Below, one piece after another: positions 19,155 to 29,109 of a stretch of 64,000 nucleotides of DNA (within the stretch, counting starts at the first letter, position 1; each line of letters begins with the position of its first letter). The stretch spans positions 62,001 through 126,000 of the forward strand of contig NZ_CAJPRT010000003.1 of NCBI RefSeq assembly GCF_905373215.1. Direction: 5' to 3'. Origin of the DNA: an uncultured Campylobacter sp. (GTDB lineage: Bacteria; Campylobacterota; Campylobacteria; Campylobacterales; Campylobacteraceae). The position numbers and the translations under genes are program-made. The notes beneath the pieces are model-generated. The model was not told the origin of the DNA. It saw only the letters and a list, made by a program, of their open reading frames with translations, and made no database searches.

Positions 19155-20213
19155 CTAAAATTTCGATGAAATTCCGCGTATTAGCTCAACCGCCTCTTTT
19201 GCGTCCGCGCATACGAACTCGAAGTGCGCCCGTAGCTCCGAGGCGCTGCCGTAGCCGCAGCTCACGCCGACGCTTCGCACCGCTGCCGACTTTGCCGCGA
19301 TGGCGTCAAGCGACGTATCTCCGATCATAAAGATATTTTGGCTTACAGAAGGCGTGATTTCGTCACTGCAAATTTTGTCATAACAAGGAGTGGAATTTAG
19401 CTCATGCACATCATAAATTTTACTGCCGCGCGCTCCGCCTTTATCGCTCTCACCCTCGATGCCGACACCGCTCTTTTGGCTATTATCGCCAGCTTTATAT
19501 TTAATACCAATCGCTTCGCTTAAATTTTTAAGCGAAATTGTATCGGAATTTTGACTCGCGATGCTGCTTAAATTTTGCTCGAAAACTTTGCTAGAATCAG
19601 GATCAAGCGCAGGAAGGCTCTTTAAATCAGGCGCTGAAATTTCACTCAAAATCGCGTTCCTGCTAGCAGCGCTTGTATTTTCATCGGCAGTAGCATAGCA
19701 AGCTTTACTGCTAATTGTATTTGAACTTTTGCTAGTGGTCGCGCCGCAAATTCCTAAATTTTCGAGCGCCTTTAAGATCGGTTCGGCGCTTGGTTTGGGT
19801 TTTTTCACATCCTCTCGTCCGACGATGGTGCCAAAAAGATCAGCGATGCCAAGATGCTGCAATAAAATTTTAGAAAATTTCGATGTCTTGGTCGTCACGA
19901 CGCCTAAGTTTGCAAACTCGCTCGCCGCACGAACCGCTTCGAACGCACCGCTTAGCAGAACGGTCTGATCCAAAAAAGTCTGCGCGTATCGCTGTTTGTA
20001 GGCGAACACGAAATTCTGCACATCGCGCGTCACACCTAGACGCTCAAACATTACCTCTAACGGATGCCCGATAAGCTTTTTAATCGCTTCGTCGCCAGGC
20101 TCTGCAGCGCCCAAATGCGTAAACGCGTAGTGAAAGCCATCCAGTATCGCGGGCGTGGAGTCTATGAGCGTGCCGTCCAGATCGAAAAGCAGTGTAATTT
20201 GGAATTTTGGCAT
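19155..20213 (-). CDS. HAD-family phosphatase (phosphoglycolate phosphatase-like) with a large internal insertion
   Basis: 352 residues; the family is usually about 215. Motif I DLDGTLIDS (residues 11-19), motif II Thr in GVVTTKTS, motif III Lys in EDVKKPKPSAEP, and motif IV MIGDTSLDAIAA are all present and intact, so the enzyme is probably active as a small-phosphate-ester phosphatase. Between motifs III and IV, about residues 155-291, lies an insertion of about 135 residues rich in Ser, Asn, Asp and Ala (SKSSNTISSKACY, NLSSIASQNSDTISLKNLS) that has no place in the core fold. Its DNA is laced with AAATTT words like the spacers. Phosphoglycolate is a guess at the substrate. The gene ends about 20 bases before the terminator of the next gene. 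Confidence 0.8.
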   Translation of the reverse strand: MPKFQITLLFDLDGTLIDSTPAILDGFHYAFTHLGAAEPGDEAIKKLIGHPLEVMFERLGVTRDVQNFVFAYKQRYAQTFLDQTVLLSGAFEAVRAASEFANLGVVTTKTSKFSKILLQHLGIADLFGTIVGREDVKKPKPSAEPILKALENLGICGATTSKSSNTISSKACYATADENTSAASRNAILSEISAPDLKSLPALDPDSSKVFEQNLSSIASQNSDTISLKNLSEAIGIKYKAGDNSQKSGVGIEGESDKGGARGSKIYDVHELNSTPCYDKICSDEITPSVSQNIFMIGDTSLDAIAAKSAAVRSVGVSCGYGSASELRAHFEFVCADAKEAVELIRGISSKF

Positions 20214-20233
20214 TTTAAAATTTAATTTGGATA

Positions 20234-20260
20234 TAAAAAAAGCGGAGCCGAAGCTCCGCT
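20234..20260 (-). terminator. Rho-independent terminator of the CadF-like gene
   Basis: Minus strand: AGCGGAGC, TTCG tetraloop, GCTCCGCT, then a run of seven T. An ideal intrinsic terminator 20 bases after the stop of the OmpA-family gene. Confidence 0.92.
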
Positions 20261-20279
20261 TATGTGGATCTAGAAAAGA

Positions 20280-21302
20280 TTATTTTCTAAATTTAGCATC
20301 TACGCGTCTATTTTGAGCGCGGCCTGCTTTAGTAGCGTTTGTAGCGATAGGCTTAGTCTCGCCGTATCCTACAGTGGTGATTCTGCTAGCATCTACGCCG
20401 AAGCTCTTAAGCGCACCTCCAACAGCAGCAGCTCTGCGCTCGGAAAGCTTTTGATTATATGCATTCGAACCGGTGCTATCGGTGTGACCCTCTAGAATTA
20501 CTTTGTAATCAGGGTGAGCTACTAGCACGTCGCTTACGTTTTTAATCTGGTTCATAAACTCAGGGGAAATTTTTGAGCTATCTGTAGCGAAATTTACGCC
20601 CAAATTTAATCTAATAACTTTCTCGCAGCCATATTCATCAACAACTACGCCAGCAGGTGTGCCTGAGCATCTATCGACATTATCGCATACGCCGTCGTTA
20701 TCTGCGTCTTTGCAGCCTGTAGGAGCCGGAGCGGCAGCTGGGGCTGCGTCAGCATATCTCTTGCCAAAATCAACTGCAAAACCTAGAGTATAGAATAATA
20801 CGTGGTTGCCGTCGTCAAATCTGATAGCATCGCGTGCTTCAAGTTTTGTAGCAAAATTGTCGGTAATATAGTATTTTAGACCCAAGCCGTATTGACCGAA
20901 GCCGCTATCTTGATCGCCATCGTTGTAAACGTCTTTAGTGTAATCCATATATCCAAGACCTAGCAAGCCGTATAATTTGAAATTATCGGTGAAATTTACC
21001 AAATCTTTTACAGCATTGATGTGATAATATTTAGCGTCAGGCTTATCGTTGCCTACTCTGTGAGCTAAATCCTCTACGCCAATATTGCGAGAGTAATCAA
21101 AACCAACCTCTACTTGATCGATAAACGAATCTTGTAAATTTTTGGCAAGACGTAGACCGAACATAAAATTCGAATCCAAATCCATATTACCCTCATGAGT
21201 CATTCCGCCAATAGTAGGGGTGATCTCCCAGTGATAATCAGCATCGCTAGCGAACAATGCGCCGGATGCACACAAGCTTAATGCAAGTAGAACTTTCTTC
21301 AT
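20280..21302 (-). CDS. cadF: CadF/OprF-type OmpA-family outer membrane protein
   Basis: 340-residue surface protein. Signal peptide MKKVLLALSLCASGALFAS; a beta-barrel of about residues 20-185 (YHWEITPTIGGMTHEG, YYITDNFATKLEARDAIRF); an Ala/Pro hinge (AAPAAAPAPTG); a thrombospondin type 3 calcium segment (CKDADNDGVCDNVDRC); and an OmpA_C peptidoglycan-binding domain (LEGHTDSTGSNAYNQKLSERR). The neighbours rpsI, rplM, addA and addB are those of cadF in C. jejuni (recalled), where the protein binds fibronectin. The FRLS fibronectin motif of C. jejuni CadF is not seen, so adhesin activity is uncertain. The ATG at 21302 has AAAGGA upstream. A strong terminator follows. Confidence 0.87.
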   Translation of the reverse strand: MKKVLLALSLCASGALFASDADYHWEITPTIGGMTHEGNMDLDSNFMFGLRLAKNLQDSFIDQVEVGFDYSRNIGVEDLAHRVGNDKPDAKYYHINAVKDLVNFTDNFKLYGLLGLGYMDYTKDVYNDGDQDSGFGQYGLGLKYYITDNFATKLEARDAIRFDDGNHVLFYTLGFAVDFGKRYADAAPAAAPAPTGCKDADNDGVCDNVDRCSGTPAGVVVDEYGCEKVIRLNLGVNFATDSSKISPEFMNQIKNVSDVLVAHPDYKVILEGHTDSTGSNAYNQKLSERRAAAVGGALKSFGVDASRITTVGYGETKPIATNATKAGRAQNRRVDAKFRK

Positions 21303-21401
21303 TAAACATCCTTTCAAATAAAGTTATAATTCGATATTACCATAAAATTTTTAAAGAATTTACAAATTTGCGACAATTTTGCCACAAATTTGTAAAAAAC
21401 A

Positions 21402-21791
21402 TTATCTCTTAGAGAACTGTGGACTTCTACGCGCTTTGCGGCGACCGAATTTCTTTCGCTCAACCACGCGGCTATCGCGAGTTAGCAGACCTTTTGGCTT
21501 AAGAGCCGCCCTAAAATCTTTGTCCATCGCGGCAAGCGCTTTTGAAATTCCGTGCTTTAGCGCATCCGCTTGAGCCGAATATCCGCCGCCCAAAGTCTGT
21601 GCAGTGATATCCATCGAGGTCTCTTGTTTAGTCGCCAAAAGCGGCTGAACGACTCTTAGCTTAATCGCTTCGTGACCGCCTAGCCAGGTGTTTAGATCCA
21701 TGCCGTTTACTACGATTTTGCCGCTTCCCGGTTTTACCCAAACCTTAGCTACGGCAGTTTTTCTCTTTCCGGTTGCATAAATTGTCGCCAT
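21402..21791 (-). CDS. rpsI: 30S ribosomal protein S9
   Basis: 129 residues: [20 protein letters not shown] at the N-terminus, [19 protein letters not shown] in the middle and the C-terminal [18 protein letters not shown] tail that reaches the P-site. Two bases after rplM. Confidence 0.98.
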   Translation of the reverse strand: MATIYATGKRKTAVAKVWVKPGSGKIVVNGMDLNTWLGGHEAIKLRVVQPLLATKQETSMDITAQTLGGGYSAQADALKHGISKALAAMDKDFRAALKPKGLLTRDSRVVERKKFGRRKARRSPQFSKR

Positions 21792-21793
21792 GA

Positions 21794-22219
21794 TTATTTT
21801 CCTTTTTTAGTTGTTTGCGCAGTATGAGGGTGCTCGCCGCCTTCATATACGAATAGCTTTTTGATCATCGCCTTGCCGAGCTTCGTCTTAGGAAGCATAC
21901 CGCGAACCGCAAGCCTGTAGAGCTTTGCGGGATTATTTTTAAGCAGGTCTTGAAATTTCACGCTCTTTACGCTTCCGAAATAGCCCGAGTAGCTGTGATA
22001 AAGTTTATCGTCGCCTTTGTTATTGCCGGTAAATACGGCTTTTGAAGCGTTGATGATAACGACGTAATCTCCGCAATCCACGTTTGGAGTATAGCTTGGT
22101 TTGTGTTTGCCGCGTAGCAATACGGCGACTTCGGTAAGCATCCTACCGAATCTTTTGTCGGTCGCGTCGATAACGACCCAGTCGCGCTTAACTTCGCTAG
22201 GCTTTGTAATTTCTGTCAT
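21794..22219 (-). CDS. rplM: 50S ribosomal protein L13
   Basis: 141 residues with [39 protein letters not shown] and [14 protein letters not shown], the L13 signature. Forms the usual rplM-rpsI pair. Confidence 0.98.
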   Translation of the reverse strand: MTEITKPSEVKRDWVVIDATDKRFGRMLTEVAVLLRGKHKPSYTPNVDCGDYVVIINASKAVFTGNNKGDDKLYHSYSGYFGSVKSVKFQDLLKNNPAKLYRLAVRGMLPKTKLGKAMIKKLFVYEGGEHPHTAQTTKKGK

Positions 22220-22334
22220 GGTTTCCGCCTTATTAAAATTTGAGCTGTGATTATATAGAAATATCCTTACGTATAGCTTAATTTAAGCTATCTTTAATCT
22301 ATCTGCGCTCAAATTTTATCTAAGCTTTAAAATT

Positions 22335-25253
22335 TTATCCCTCCTCATTTACTTCGATCAGCCTAGCGCCCGCAGCTTCGAGAGTCAGCACGAAGGCGCG
22401 CACTCGCGCATGCGGATAAAACTCGCGGATCACGCTTTTATATCGCGCCACTTGAGCTTTGTTTTGCGCGAGGTATTTTTCGGAGCTTTTGTAATCAAAA
22501 AGCAAAATTTCATCCTGCCTAAAGCATGCCAGATCTACGCGCAAAAGATCACCCTCCGCGCTTTTAATTGGCATCTCTTTATAAGCTTGAGCGCCTCTTA
22601 TCAGAGCTAAAAATTCCTCGTTTTTGCTTAGTCCTAGCGCCCGCGCCGCGATATTTTCAAAATCTGCATCGTTTAAAAATTTAGCGTAGCGACCTCTTGC
22701 CAGGCTTACTCCTCGTAAAATTTCATCTGCAGCAAAGCCTTCGCTCATCTCCAGAGCATAGTGCAGCGCCTCGCCGAAATATATCGCGCTTAGCGCCTCC
22801 GTTTCGCCGCCGCTAGCCTTTTCTTGCGCGCCTTGAGGCTCGCCCGCTACGAGCGCGATCTTTTTTTGCGGCGGCTGCTCTTCTGATTTTACGGAGCTTG
22901 GAATTACGTAGCCGTATTGAAAATCCGGTATATCCAGCCACTCCACGACGCCCGCACCCTTGGTCTTTTTAGCGTAAGGCGAAAAAAAGCTATAATTGTA
23001 TTGATCTATTTTTGCCTCGGAGCGTTTTACGATGATGAGCGAGCGTTCGGCGCGGGTAAATGCCACATAGAGCTTATTTATATCCTCTTCATGCGCAGAG
23101 CGATCGTTTTCATCCATTAATGCTGCAAATTCCGTATCCAGGCTCTTTCTGCTCGCAAATTTATAAAAAATTCTCCACTTATGCGTGGCAAAATCATAGT
23201 CCGTCGCGAGCTTTGAGCTCTCGCCCCGGTTTTTTCCTCCGATGCGGTCGCAAACGATTACGTGCGGGAACTGAAGCCCCTTGGACTTATGCACAGTCAT
23301 AATTTTAATGCCGCTTTGTTCCTTGGCAAATACCTCCGTTTCGTCGTTTGCAAACAGATACTCGCTAAAACTATTAAATTTTGCCAGCGTCTCAAAAAAT
23401 AGCAGCAGATCCGGATCGACAAAATTTAATTTCAGCGAGCTAGCTATAAATTCTGCCGTTTTTTGCGCATTTTTATGCAAATCGACCGCTATCTTTTTAA
23501 GCCGCCTACCCAAAATCACTTCGGCGTTTCGCAGATAAATTTCATCGCCACCTACGCAAAATTTCGCGTACTGAATTACGGCATTTACCTGCTCGCTGCA
23601 ACGCAGAGCCTTATTTGAGCCGCTACACACCTCGCAGAATTCTGATAGCATCTCTTTTAGCGCGCTTACATGCTCGTTTTTCCAGCATAAAATCGCGATA
23701 TCATCAGCTCTTATACCGCACTCCTCAACAAGTCTGCGCGCTTGCTCCGCAGCCCCCTTTAGCACGTCGTCGTATGAAAATGCCGCTACGTAGCCGTAAT
23801 CGTCGCTTTGTACCTCAAATAGCGGCATTTGCGGATGGGAAAGCGGATAGTCCTTGATTTTTTGCAGCACCGAAGCAGGCAGATCGCTATCTAGCTTATT
23901 TGCTGCGATTTGATCTTCATAAGACGCAAATTTATCGCGCAAGATCTCATTTACAAATTTTACAATGAGTTTCAAGCTGCGATAATTGCGCGGCAGACTC
24001 TGCGTTTTGATTTGACTAAACTGCTCGCGCAAAATATCAAAAATTTTTCTCTCTGCGCCGCGAAATTTATAGATGCTCTGTTTTTTATCGCCTACGTAAA
24101 AAAAACTACCGCAGCACTCCTTCACCCCTTTGCCAGCAAGCGCTTCAGAGATTAGCGGCAGCATGATTTCATACTGGCAAATGTCGGTATCTTGGAATTC
24201 GTCGATTAAAATATGCGTGATTTTAGAATCGAGCCTGAAATACAAAAGCTCGCGGTTGCCCTGCAATGCCTCTGCGCTTGGATTTAACAACGAGTGCACG
24301 GCTGCGGTGACATCGCCGAATGTAAGCTTGCCGCTTTTGCGCTGCACTGATTTAAGCGCTTCGGCATAAATTTTAATTAGTCCTGCCAGCTTAGCCGCAT
24401 ATGTCGCATCCATCCACGCTATTTCGCGAGCTATGGCGTCTTTTAGCCTTGCTAGCTCGCCGTCAAGATGCGAAATTTTTTTAAGCTGTGAGCGCGGATA
24501 ATCGAAACTACCGTTGGCAAGAGCCGAAAGAATGAAACCAGAGGATAATTTTGACAAATCGCTAACAGGGCTTAGCCCATTTACGGCTCCCGCGCTTACG
24601 CCCGCATCTCTCGCCGCTTTTTGCAAGTGGGATAAAATTTCATTTATCTCTGCTAGCGCGGAGCTTGCAGGAAGCGTGGGCGGATTTATGCTTATATCGC
24701 CTCTCCAAATGCTTTGCAAGCTATTTAGAAACTCGCCCTTTGTCATTCCTGAGTCGCTTACGTAGTCCACGACCTCTCTTAATAGCGCTTCGTTTTTACA
24801 AATCGCGCCTAAAAACGCCGCCTGCTGCACGCCTAGTATGCTTTCGTCGTTTTCAAAGCTTGGATCGATGCCGCTGTTTAGCGCAAAAGAGCGCAGAGCT
24901 TTTGCAAAAAACGCATCGAAGGTAAAGACGTTTAGGCTCTCGCTTAAAAATTTAGGCAGTAGGCGCTGTTGCGCTGCCAAAACCTCATCCACGCTTAGCC
25001 CTAAATCAGCACAAATCTGCTCCAGCTCGGCGCTAGGCTTTAACGAACCATCCTGCAAAAGCAGCAAATTTTGAAATTTCTCCACGATGCGCGTTTTCAT
25101 CTCAGCAGCAGCTTTTTTGGTGAAGGTAAGCGCTAAAATTTCATTGATCGGTTCGCCCTTCAGCACCAGCTCGATGAACCTCACTGCGAGATTGAAGGTC
25201 TTGCCGCTGCCTGCGCTTGCTTCAAGCGCCAGATAATTTTCAAATTTTGCCAT
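22335..25253 (-). CDS. addA: RecB-like helicase-nuclease AddA
   Basis: Helicase-nuclease subunit that with AddB resects double-strand breaks for RecA. 972 residues from the ATG at 25253 (MAKFENYLALEASAGSGKTF, Walker A ASAGSGKT). UvrD-type motifs follow: LALTFTKKAAAEMKTRI, ILIDEFQDTD (Walker B), FYVGDKKQSIYKFRGA, TVHKSKGLQFPHVIV, and LYVAFTRAERSLIIV. The C-terminal nuclease has VDLACFRQDEILLFDYKSSE (catalytic Asp and DYK). It overlaps the end of addB by 14 bases. Start choice rests on the ribosome-binding site and Walker A position; the frame is open 29 codons upstream. Confidence 0.93.
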   Translation of the reverse strand: MAKFENYLALEASAGSGKTFNLAVRFIELVLKGEPINEILALTFTKKAAAEMKTRIVEKFQNLLLLQDGSLKPSAELEQICADLGLSVDEVLAAQQRLLPKFLSESLNVFTFDAFFAKALRSFALNSGIDPSFENDESILGVQQAAFLGAICKNEALLREVVDYVSDSGMTKGEFLNSLQSIWRGDISINPPTLPASSALAEINEILSHLQKAARDAGVSAGAVNGLSPVSDLSKLSSGFILSALANGSFDYPRSQLKKISHLDGELARLKDAIAREIAWMDATYAAKLAGLIKIYAEALKSVQRKSGKLTFGDVTAAVHSLLNPSAEALQGNRELLYFRLDSKITHILIDEFQDTDICQYEIMLPLISEALAGKGVKECCGSFFYVGDKKQSIYKFRGAERKIFDILREQFSQIKTQSLPRNYRSLKLIVKFVNEILRDKFASYEDQIAANKLDSDLPASVLQKIKDYPLSHPQMPLFEVQSDDYGYVAAFSYDDVLKGAAEQARRLVEECGIRADDIAILCWKNEHVSALKEMLSEFCEVCSGSNKALRCSEQVNAVIQYAKFCVGGDEIYLRNAEVILGRRLKKIAVDLHKNAQKTAEFIASSLKLNFVDPDLLLFFETLAKFNSFSEYLFANDETEVFAKEQSGIKIMTVHKSKGLQFPHVIVCDRIGGKNRGESSKLATDYDFATHKWRIFYKFASRKSLDTEFAALMDENDRSAHEEDINKLYVAFTRAERSLIIVKRSEAKIDQYNYSFFSPYAKKTKGAGVVEWLDIPDFQYGYVIPSSVKSEEQPPQKKIALVAGEPQGAQEKASGGETEALSAIYFGEALHYALEMSEGFAADEILRGVSLARGRYAKFLNDADFENIAARALGLSKNEEFLALIRGAQAYKEMPIKSAEGDLLRVDLACFRQDEILLFDYKSSEKYLAQNKAQVARYKSVIREFYPHARVRAFVLTLEAAGARLIEVNEEG

Positions 25254-28149
25254 CGATCTGCCCCTTGCAAATGATTTTATAATCGCAGTATTCGCAGCTT
25301 TGCACCGCCTCCGTGCGCGTAAAAGCAACCTCGCTTGCAAATTCCTTGCCGATAGAGCTTAGCGTCTCGCGTAGATTTTCTAAGCTAGGCGTTTTGTCGC
25401 CAGGAGCTGCAAACGCGCAGTCTTTTAGCGATAGATAGGCGCATTCGCACTCCTGGGCTAAAAGCGCGCGATAAAACGTAAGCTGGAATTTTTCCATATG
25501 TTTTTTAGCTGAACCACGTTTGTAATCTATGATGAACTTCCGCCCCGTCTTGTCTTCGTCGATGCGGTCGATCCGCCCGCTCAGCCGTACTCCGTCAAGC
25601 TCGCCTTTTAGCGATACTTCGCTACCGCTAAAGCTCCAAATTTGCTCATGCCCTTCTAAAAGCCCAGCTAGCTTTTCTACCGATTTTAGTTCAAGCTCCG
25701 CATCAAAGCGCGCGATGCCCGCTTCTCGCGCAAGCTGCGAATAAATAGAGCGGAATTTTTCCATGCTAAATTTTATCCCCGCTCGCTCATATAAACGCTG
25801 AAAACTCGTATGTAAAATTTTGCCCAAAAGCGCATTATCCTCGCCAAATTTTAGCCCCTCCTTCAGCCCGAAAACGTAGCGGTAATAATACTTCCTCTTG
25901 CATTCTAAAAACGTATCCAGCCGCGAAAACGATAGCTCCTCGGCAAAAAAATCATGGCGAGCCACGGGATCTTCTTGTCCGCATAAGGCGGGCTTAAATT
26001 CCTCTCGCCCAAAAAGCCGCAAATAATCCTCCTGCGAAAATTCCGCGTCTTGTCGCACTTCAAAGCTTTTCAAAAACCGCGAAGGCAGTTTCTCGACGCT
26101 TTGCAGATAGCAAATCGCGCTTTTTTTAGCGCCTCTTAGCAAGCCGTCGTAGTAAAATCTTTGTAAATTTTCGCGATCTGTGTGGCTGATAAGCCCTGCT
26201 CTAGCGCGCAAAGCGGAGTTTAAAAACATCTCTCCGCTACTGCGCTTAGGCACTAGATCATCGTTAAAATCGGGGATTATCACGCCGTCAAATTGTAGCC
26301 CACGGCTCTCTAAAAGTCCCATTACCGTGACCTTTCCGCCACGAACATCATCGAGCTTAATGCGCGAAATTTCTAACAAAAAAAGATCGATCAGATTGCC
26401 CAAGCTTAGGTTTTCGTCCTTAAATTTTCGAAGTAAAATTTTAATTAGATATAGCGGCTCTTTTAGCTTTTCTTGCAGCAGCGCGTCGCTAATTTTAGGC
26501 AAACAGGCGAGCTTGGCAATTAGCGCCTCGAAATGCTCGAAGCTTACTTGCTTTGCAAAATCGCGTGCGAACTCGCCAAAAAGCGCCTCATCAACGCCCA
26601 CACTCGCAAAAAACAGATCAAGCTCCTGTGGGTTTGGGCGCTGCGGATACTCATCTGCGCCCTCGCATATTTTAGAGCGCCTAAAGCGATCGCGCCGCTC
26701 AGGGCTTTTTGAATACCCATCTTCTTCCTCAAGCTCTATATGCTCCAGTTGCATAGAGTATCGTAGGCTCTCTTGCTGCTTTAAAAGCTCCTGCCGTTTT
26801 GCGCTAACCGAATAATCGGGCTGCTGCGTACACTCCAAGGACTCTTGAAACTCTGCAAGATCTAGCGAAAGGCTTTGCTCTTCCGCGCTATGCGTGCGTT
26901 CCCCTGAAATTTCGTGTAGAATTTCAAAATTTTCCGTATTTTCAAACTCTCGCGCAGACATAAAATTTAAATCCGTTTTAGAATTTGAAAAAATTTCGCA
27001 ATCAAACGCAAAATTTTGCTGTGCGAAATTTTGCGAAATAGAATTCTCCGAAGCGAAATTCCCTAGCGCTAAATTTTGCTGTACCGCGGAATCCTTTGTA
27101 TCCAAAAATCCTCCATCCGGGCTTTTAATTGCGTGGTAATCTACGCCAAATTTCGGCATGCGTGCTTCTTTTAAGCACTGCGAAATTTTCTCTAGCGTTA
27201 CGTAAAATAGGCTATCTTTAAGCTTCTCGCCCATCGCGAAATTTAGCATGCGGTGTGAGCTGCGAGCCCTTGCGATGCGCTCGTCGTAAAGCCGCAGTGT
27301 GCCGGCAAAGCTCTCGTCGGGCAAAATTACCGCGATGCGCTCCGGCGCGATGCCCGCGCGCACGAAGGATGAAATTTTTTCAAAAACATAGCTCGCCTGC
27401 AAGCTTCGCAGCTCAAAGCCTCTACACACAACCGCTCCGCCCACGCTTAGCAGCCCTCGGCTTAGAATTTCACCCGTACCAAGATTTACGCGGTATGCAA
27501 AACCTAACTCTAGGCTTATGCCGCAAAGCTCCTCCACTGCGCGCACGGGCTTAGAATTTAAAGTCGTGGCTCTAAAGCTCAGTACGACCTCGCTAAGCTC
27601 TGCAGCGCGCTTAAAAACCTCGAACTCAAATGCGCTGGGATTGCCGTCGATGTTGATTTCTATCCGCTCAAATCCGCGCAGATAGGACTCGTTTAGCTCA
27701 TAAAGCGCGGGCAGCGTGATCTCGTCGTAAAATCCATGCTCGCGCAAAATCCTTGCATACGCCCTCGCTAGCTCTCGCAGAATTTCAAAATGCTCGGCGT
27801 ACCACGCGTAGGTGTCGCTAAGATCGAGCGCATCGATACTCACGCGCTCCGTCGCAAGCTCCTTGAAAAAACCGAAAAGATACTCGCGGTTGCGCATAAA
27901 CTCGTAAAGCTCACTAGGGAATTTAAGCCTCTCGCCTGCGCGCTTGCTCTCGTTTACCGCCTGCTTCATAAAAAGCGCGCGATCTATCTCGCCGCAAGCG
28001 ACAAGATCCGGTACAAAAAGCGCCTTTTCGTAGAATTCCGCCAAAGTAATCCTAGGCGCCAGCACGCCGCCGCTCTCGTTTTGCAGCGCCGCGCGTAGCG
28101 CACGCGAGCTGGTGTAGACAAAGAGATTTTTAGAGGGCAAATTTTTCAA
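25240..28149 (-). CDS. addB: AddB-type helicase-nuclease subunit with an internal insertion
   Basis: Partner of AddA. I favour a TTG start at 28149 (969 residues) because AAAGGA lies six bases upstream; the frame is open to 28203. The N-terminal helicase-like domain has a degenerate P-loop (SKNLFVYTSSRALR). The C-terminal PD-(D/E)XK nuclease shows GRIDRIDEDKTGRKFIIDYK with an iron-sulfur cluster set of four Cys: one in FLECKRKYYYRY and three in CEYCDYKIICKG. About residues 332-509 form a low-complexity insertion (ENSISQNFAQQNFAF, then Glu/Gln-rich ELLKQQESLRYSMQLEHIE) encoded by AATT-rich repeated DNA near 26622-27156. It splits the protein between two otherwise conserved regions. Confidence 0.87.
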   Translation of the reverse strand: MKNLPSKNLFVYTSSRALRAALQNESGGVLAPRITLAEFYEKALFVPDLVACGEIDRALFMKQAVNESKRAGERLKFPSELYEFMRNREYLFGFFKELATERVSIDALDLSDTYAWYAEHFEILRELARAYARILREHGFYDEITLPALYELNESYLRGFERIEINIDGNPSAFEFEVFKRAAELSEVVLSFRATTLNSKPVRAVEELCGISLELGFAYRVNLGTGEILSRGLLSVGGAVVCRGFELRSLQASYVFEKISSFVRAGIAPERIAVILPDESFAGTLRLYDERIARARSSHRMLNFAMGEKLKDSLFYVTLEKISQCLKEARMPKFGVDYHAIKSPDGGFLDTKDSAVQQNLALGNFASENSISQNFAQQNFAFDCEIFSNSKTDLNFMSAREFENTENFEILHEISGERTHSAEEQSLSLDLAEFQESLECTQQPDYSVSAKRQELLKQQESLRYSMQLEHIELEEEDGYSKSPERRDRFRRSKICEGADEYPQRPNPQELDLFFASVGVDEALFGEFARDFAKQVSFEHFEALIAKLACLPKISDALLQEKLKEPLYLIKILLRKFKDENLSLGNLIDLFLLEISRIKLDDVRGGKVTVMGLLESRGLQFDGVIIPDFNDDLVPKRSSGEMFLNSALRARAGLISHTDRENLQRFYYDGLLRGAKKSAICYLQSVEKLPSRFLKSFEVRQDAEFSQEDYLRLFGREEFKPALCGQEDPVARHDFFAEELSFSRLDTFLECKRKYYYRYVFGLKEGLKFGEDNALLGKILHTSFQRLYERAGIKFSMEKFRSIYSQLAREAGIARFDAELELKSVEKLAGLLEGHEQIWSFSGSEVSLKGELDGVRLSGRIDRIDEDKTGRKFIIDYKRGSAKKHMEKFQLTFYRALLAQECECAYLSLKDCAFAAPGDKTPSLENLRETLSSIGKEFASEVAFTRTEAVQSCEYCDYKIICKGQIDGKI

Positions 28150-28425
28150 AACAAATCCTTTAGAGCGATTCGCAGAACGCGGAATTTTGCGATATTTTAG
28201 CAAGAAATTTTTAGTTTGGGCTTTTAAGCAAAGAAGTTTTTAAAAAGCTTGAGAGGCTAAATTTTATCAAGTCAAATTTAGTAAGTTGGATGAGCGTAAA
28301 ATTTTAATCTGTGGCGCTCTGAGCGCGGAAATATGCCTCGCTACACATTATGTCGCGACATATTTCGACGCAAAATTTTACGAGTGGATTCCGTAAATTA
28401 CAAAGCGGCAAAAACGCGACGGAAT

Positions 28426-29109
28426 TTAAGCAGGCTCAAGCTCGATCTTGTATCCCAGGCTCGGGACGTTTTTTATGATTTCGCCTCCCACTTTATCGCG
28501 GATACGCTTGACGAAGGTGCGAAGCGCCGTATCGCTCACGGCCCCTTCGGTCCAGACGTAACGCTTGATCTCCTCGTAAAGCACCAGCTCGCCCACGCGA
28601 CTGGCTAGCAGCGAGACAAAAGAAAGCTCCTTTTTAGTAAGCACGATCTGCTCGCCATCCTTCAGTAAAATACGGCGAAGCCCGTCAAATACGTAGCCCG
28701 CACCCATATTTACGACTCGTACCGAGTCCAGCTTAGACTTCATCAGCGCACTTATCTCTAGCACAAATGCGGCGATATCTACCGGCTTAAAGTAATACCG
28801 CTCGACGCCAATCTCCATAACGCCTTTTAGCTGCTCCTCCCTACCGAAGCCGCTAAGCACCACGATAGGGGCATGTGGAAAGATCTGCTTAATCTGACGT
28901 ATCATCGCTAACCCATCCTCGATCGGCATTAGAATGTCGGTAATGACGAGATTGGGGCTAAATTTTTTGAATTTTTTCACACCTTCAAGCCCGTTTTGGG
29001 CATTGTAAACGTTATTAAAAATACCCTCAAACGCCTTATGCAGCGAGGCTAGTAATTTAGTATCATCCTCGACTAGCAAGACGTCCAGCTCTTTTAAAGC
29101 GCAGCTCAT
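28426..29109 (-). CDS. OmpR-type response regulator, orphan
   Basis: 227 residues. Receiver domain with acidic pocket VEDD (residues 13-16), phospho-acceptor Asp58 in LVITDILMP, Ser in VVLSGFG, and Lys in RYYFKPVD; then a winged-helix DNA-binding domain (LTKKELSFVSLLASRVGEL, then SDTALRTFVKRIRDKVGGE). No histidine kinase gene is next to it, and it stands alone between two gene-free stretches. Partner kinase and targets cannot be told from the window. Confidence 0.9.
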   Translation of the reverse strand: MSCALKELDVLLVEDDTKLLASLHKAFEGIFNNVYNAQNGLEGVKKFKKFSPNLVITDILMPIEDGLAMIRQIKQIFPHAPIVVLSGFGREEQLKGVMEIGVERYYFKPVDIAAFVLEISALMKSKLDSVRVVNMGAGYVFDGLRRILLKDGEQIVLTKKELSFVSLLASRVGELVLYEEIKRYVWTEGAVSDTALRTFVKRIRDKVGGEIIKNVPSLGYKIELEPA

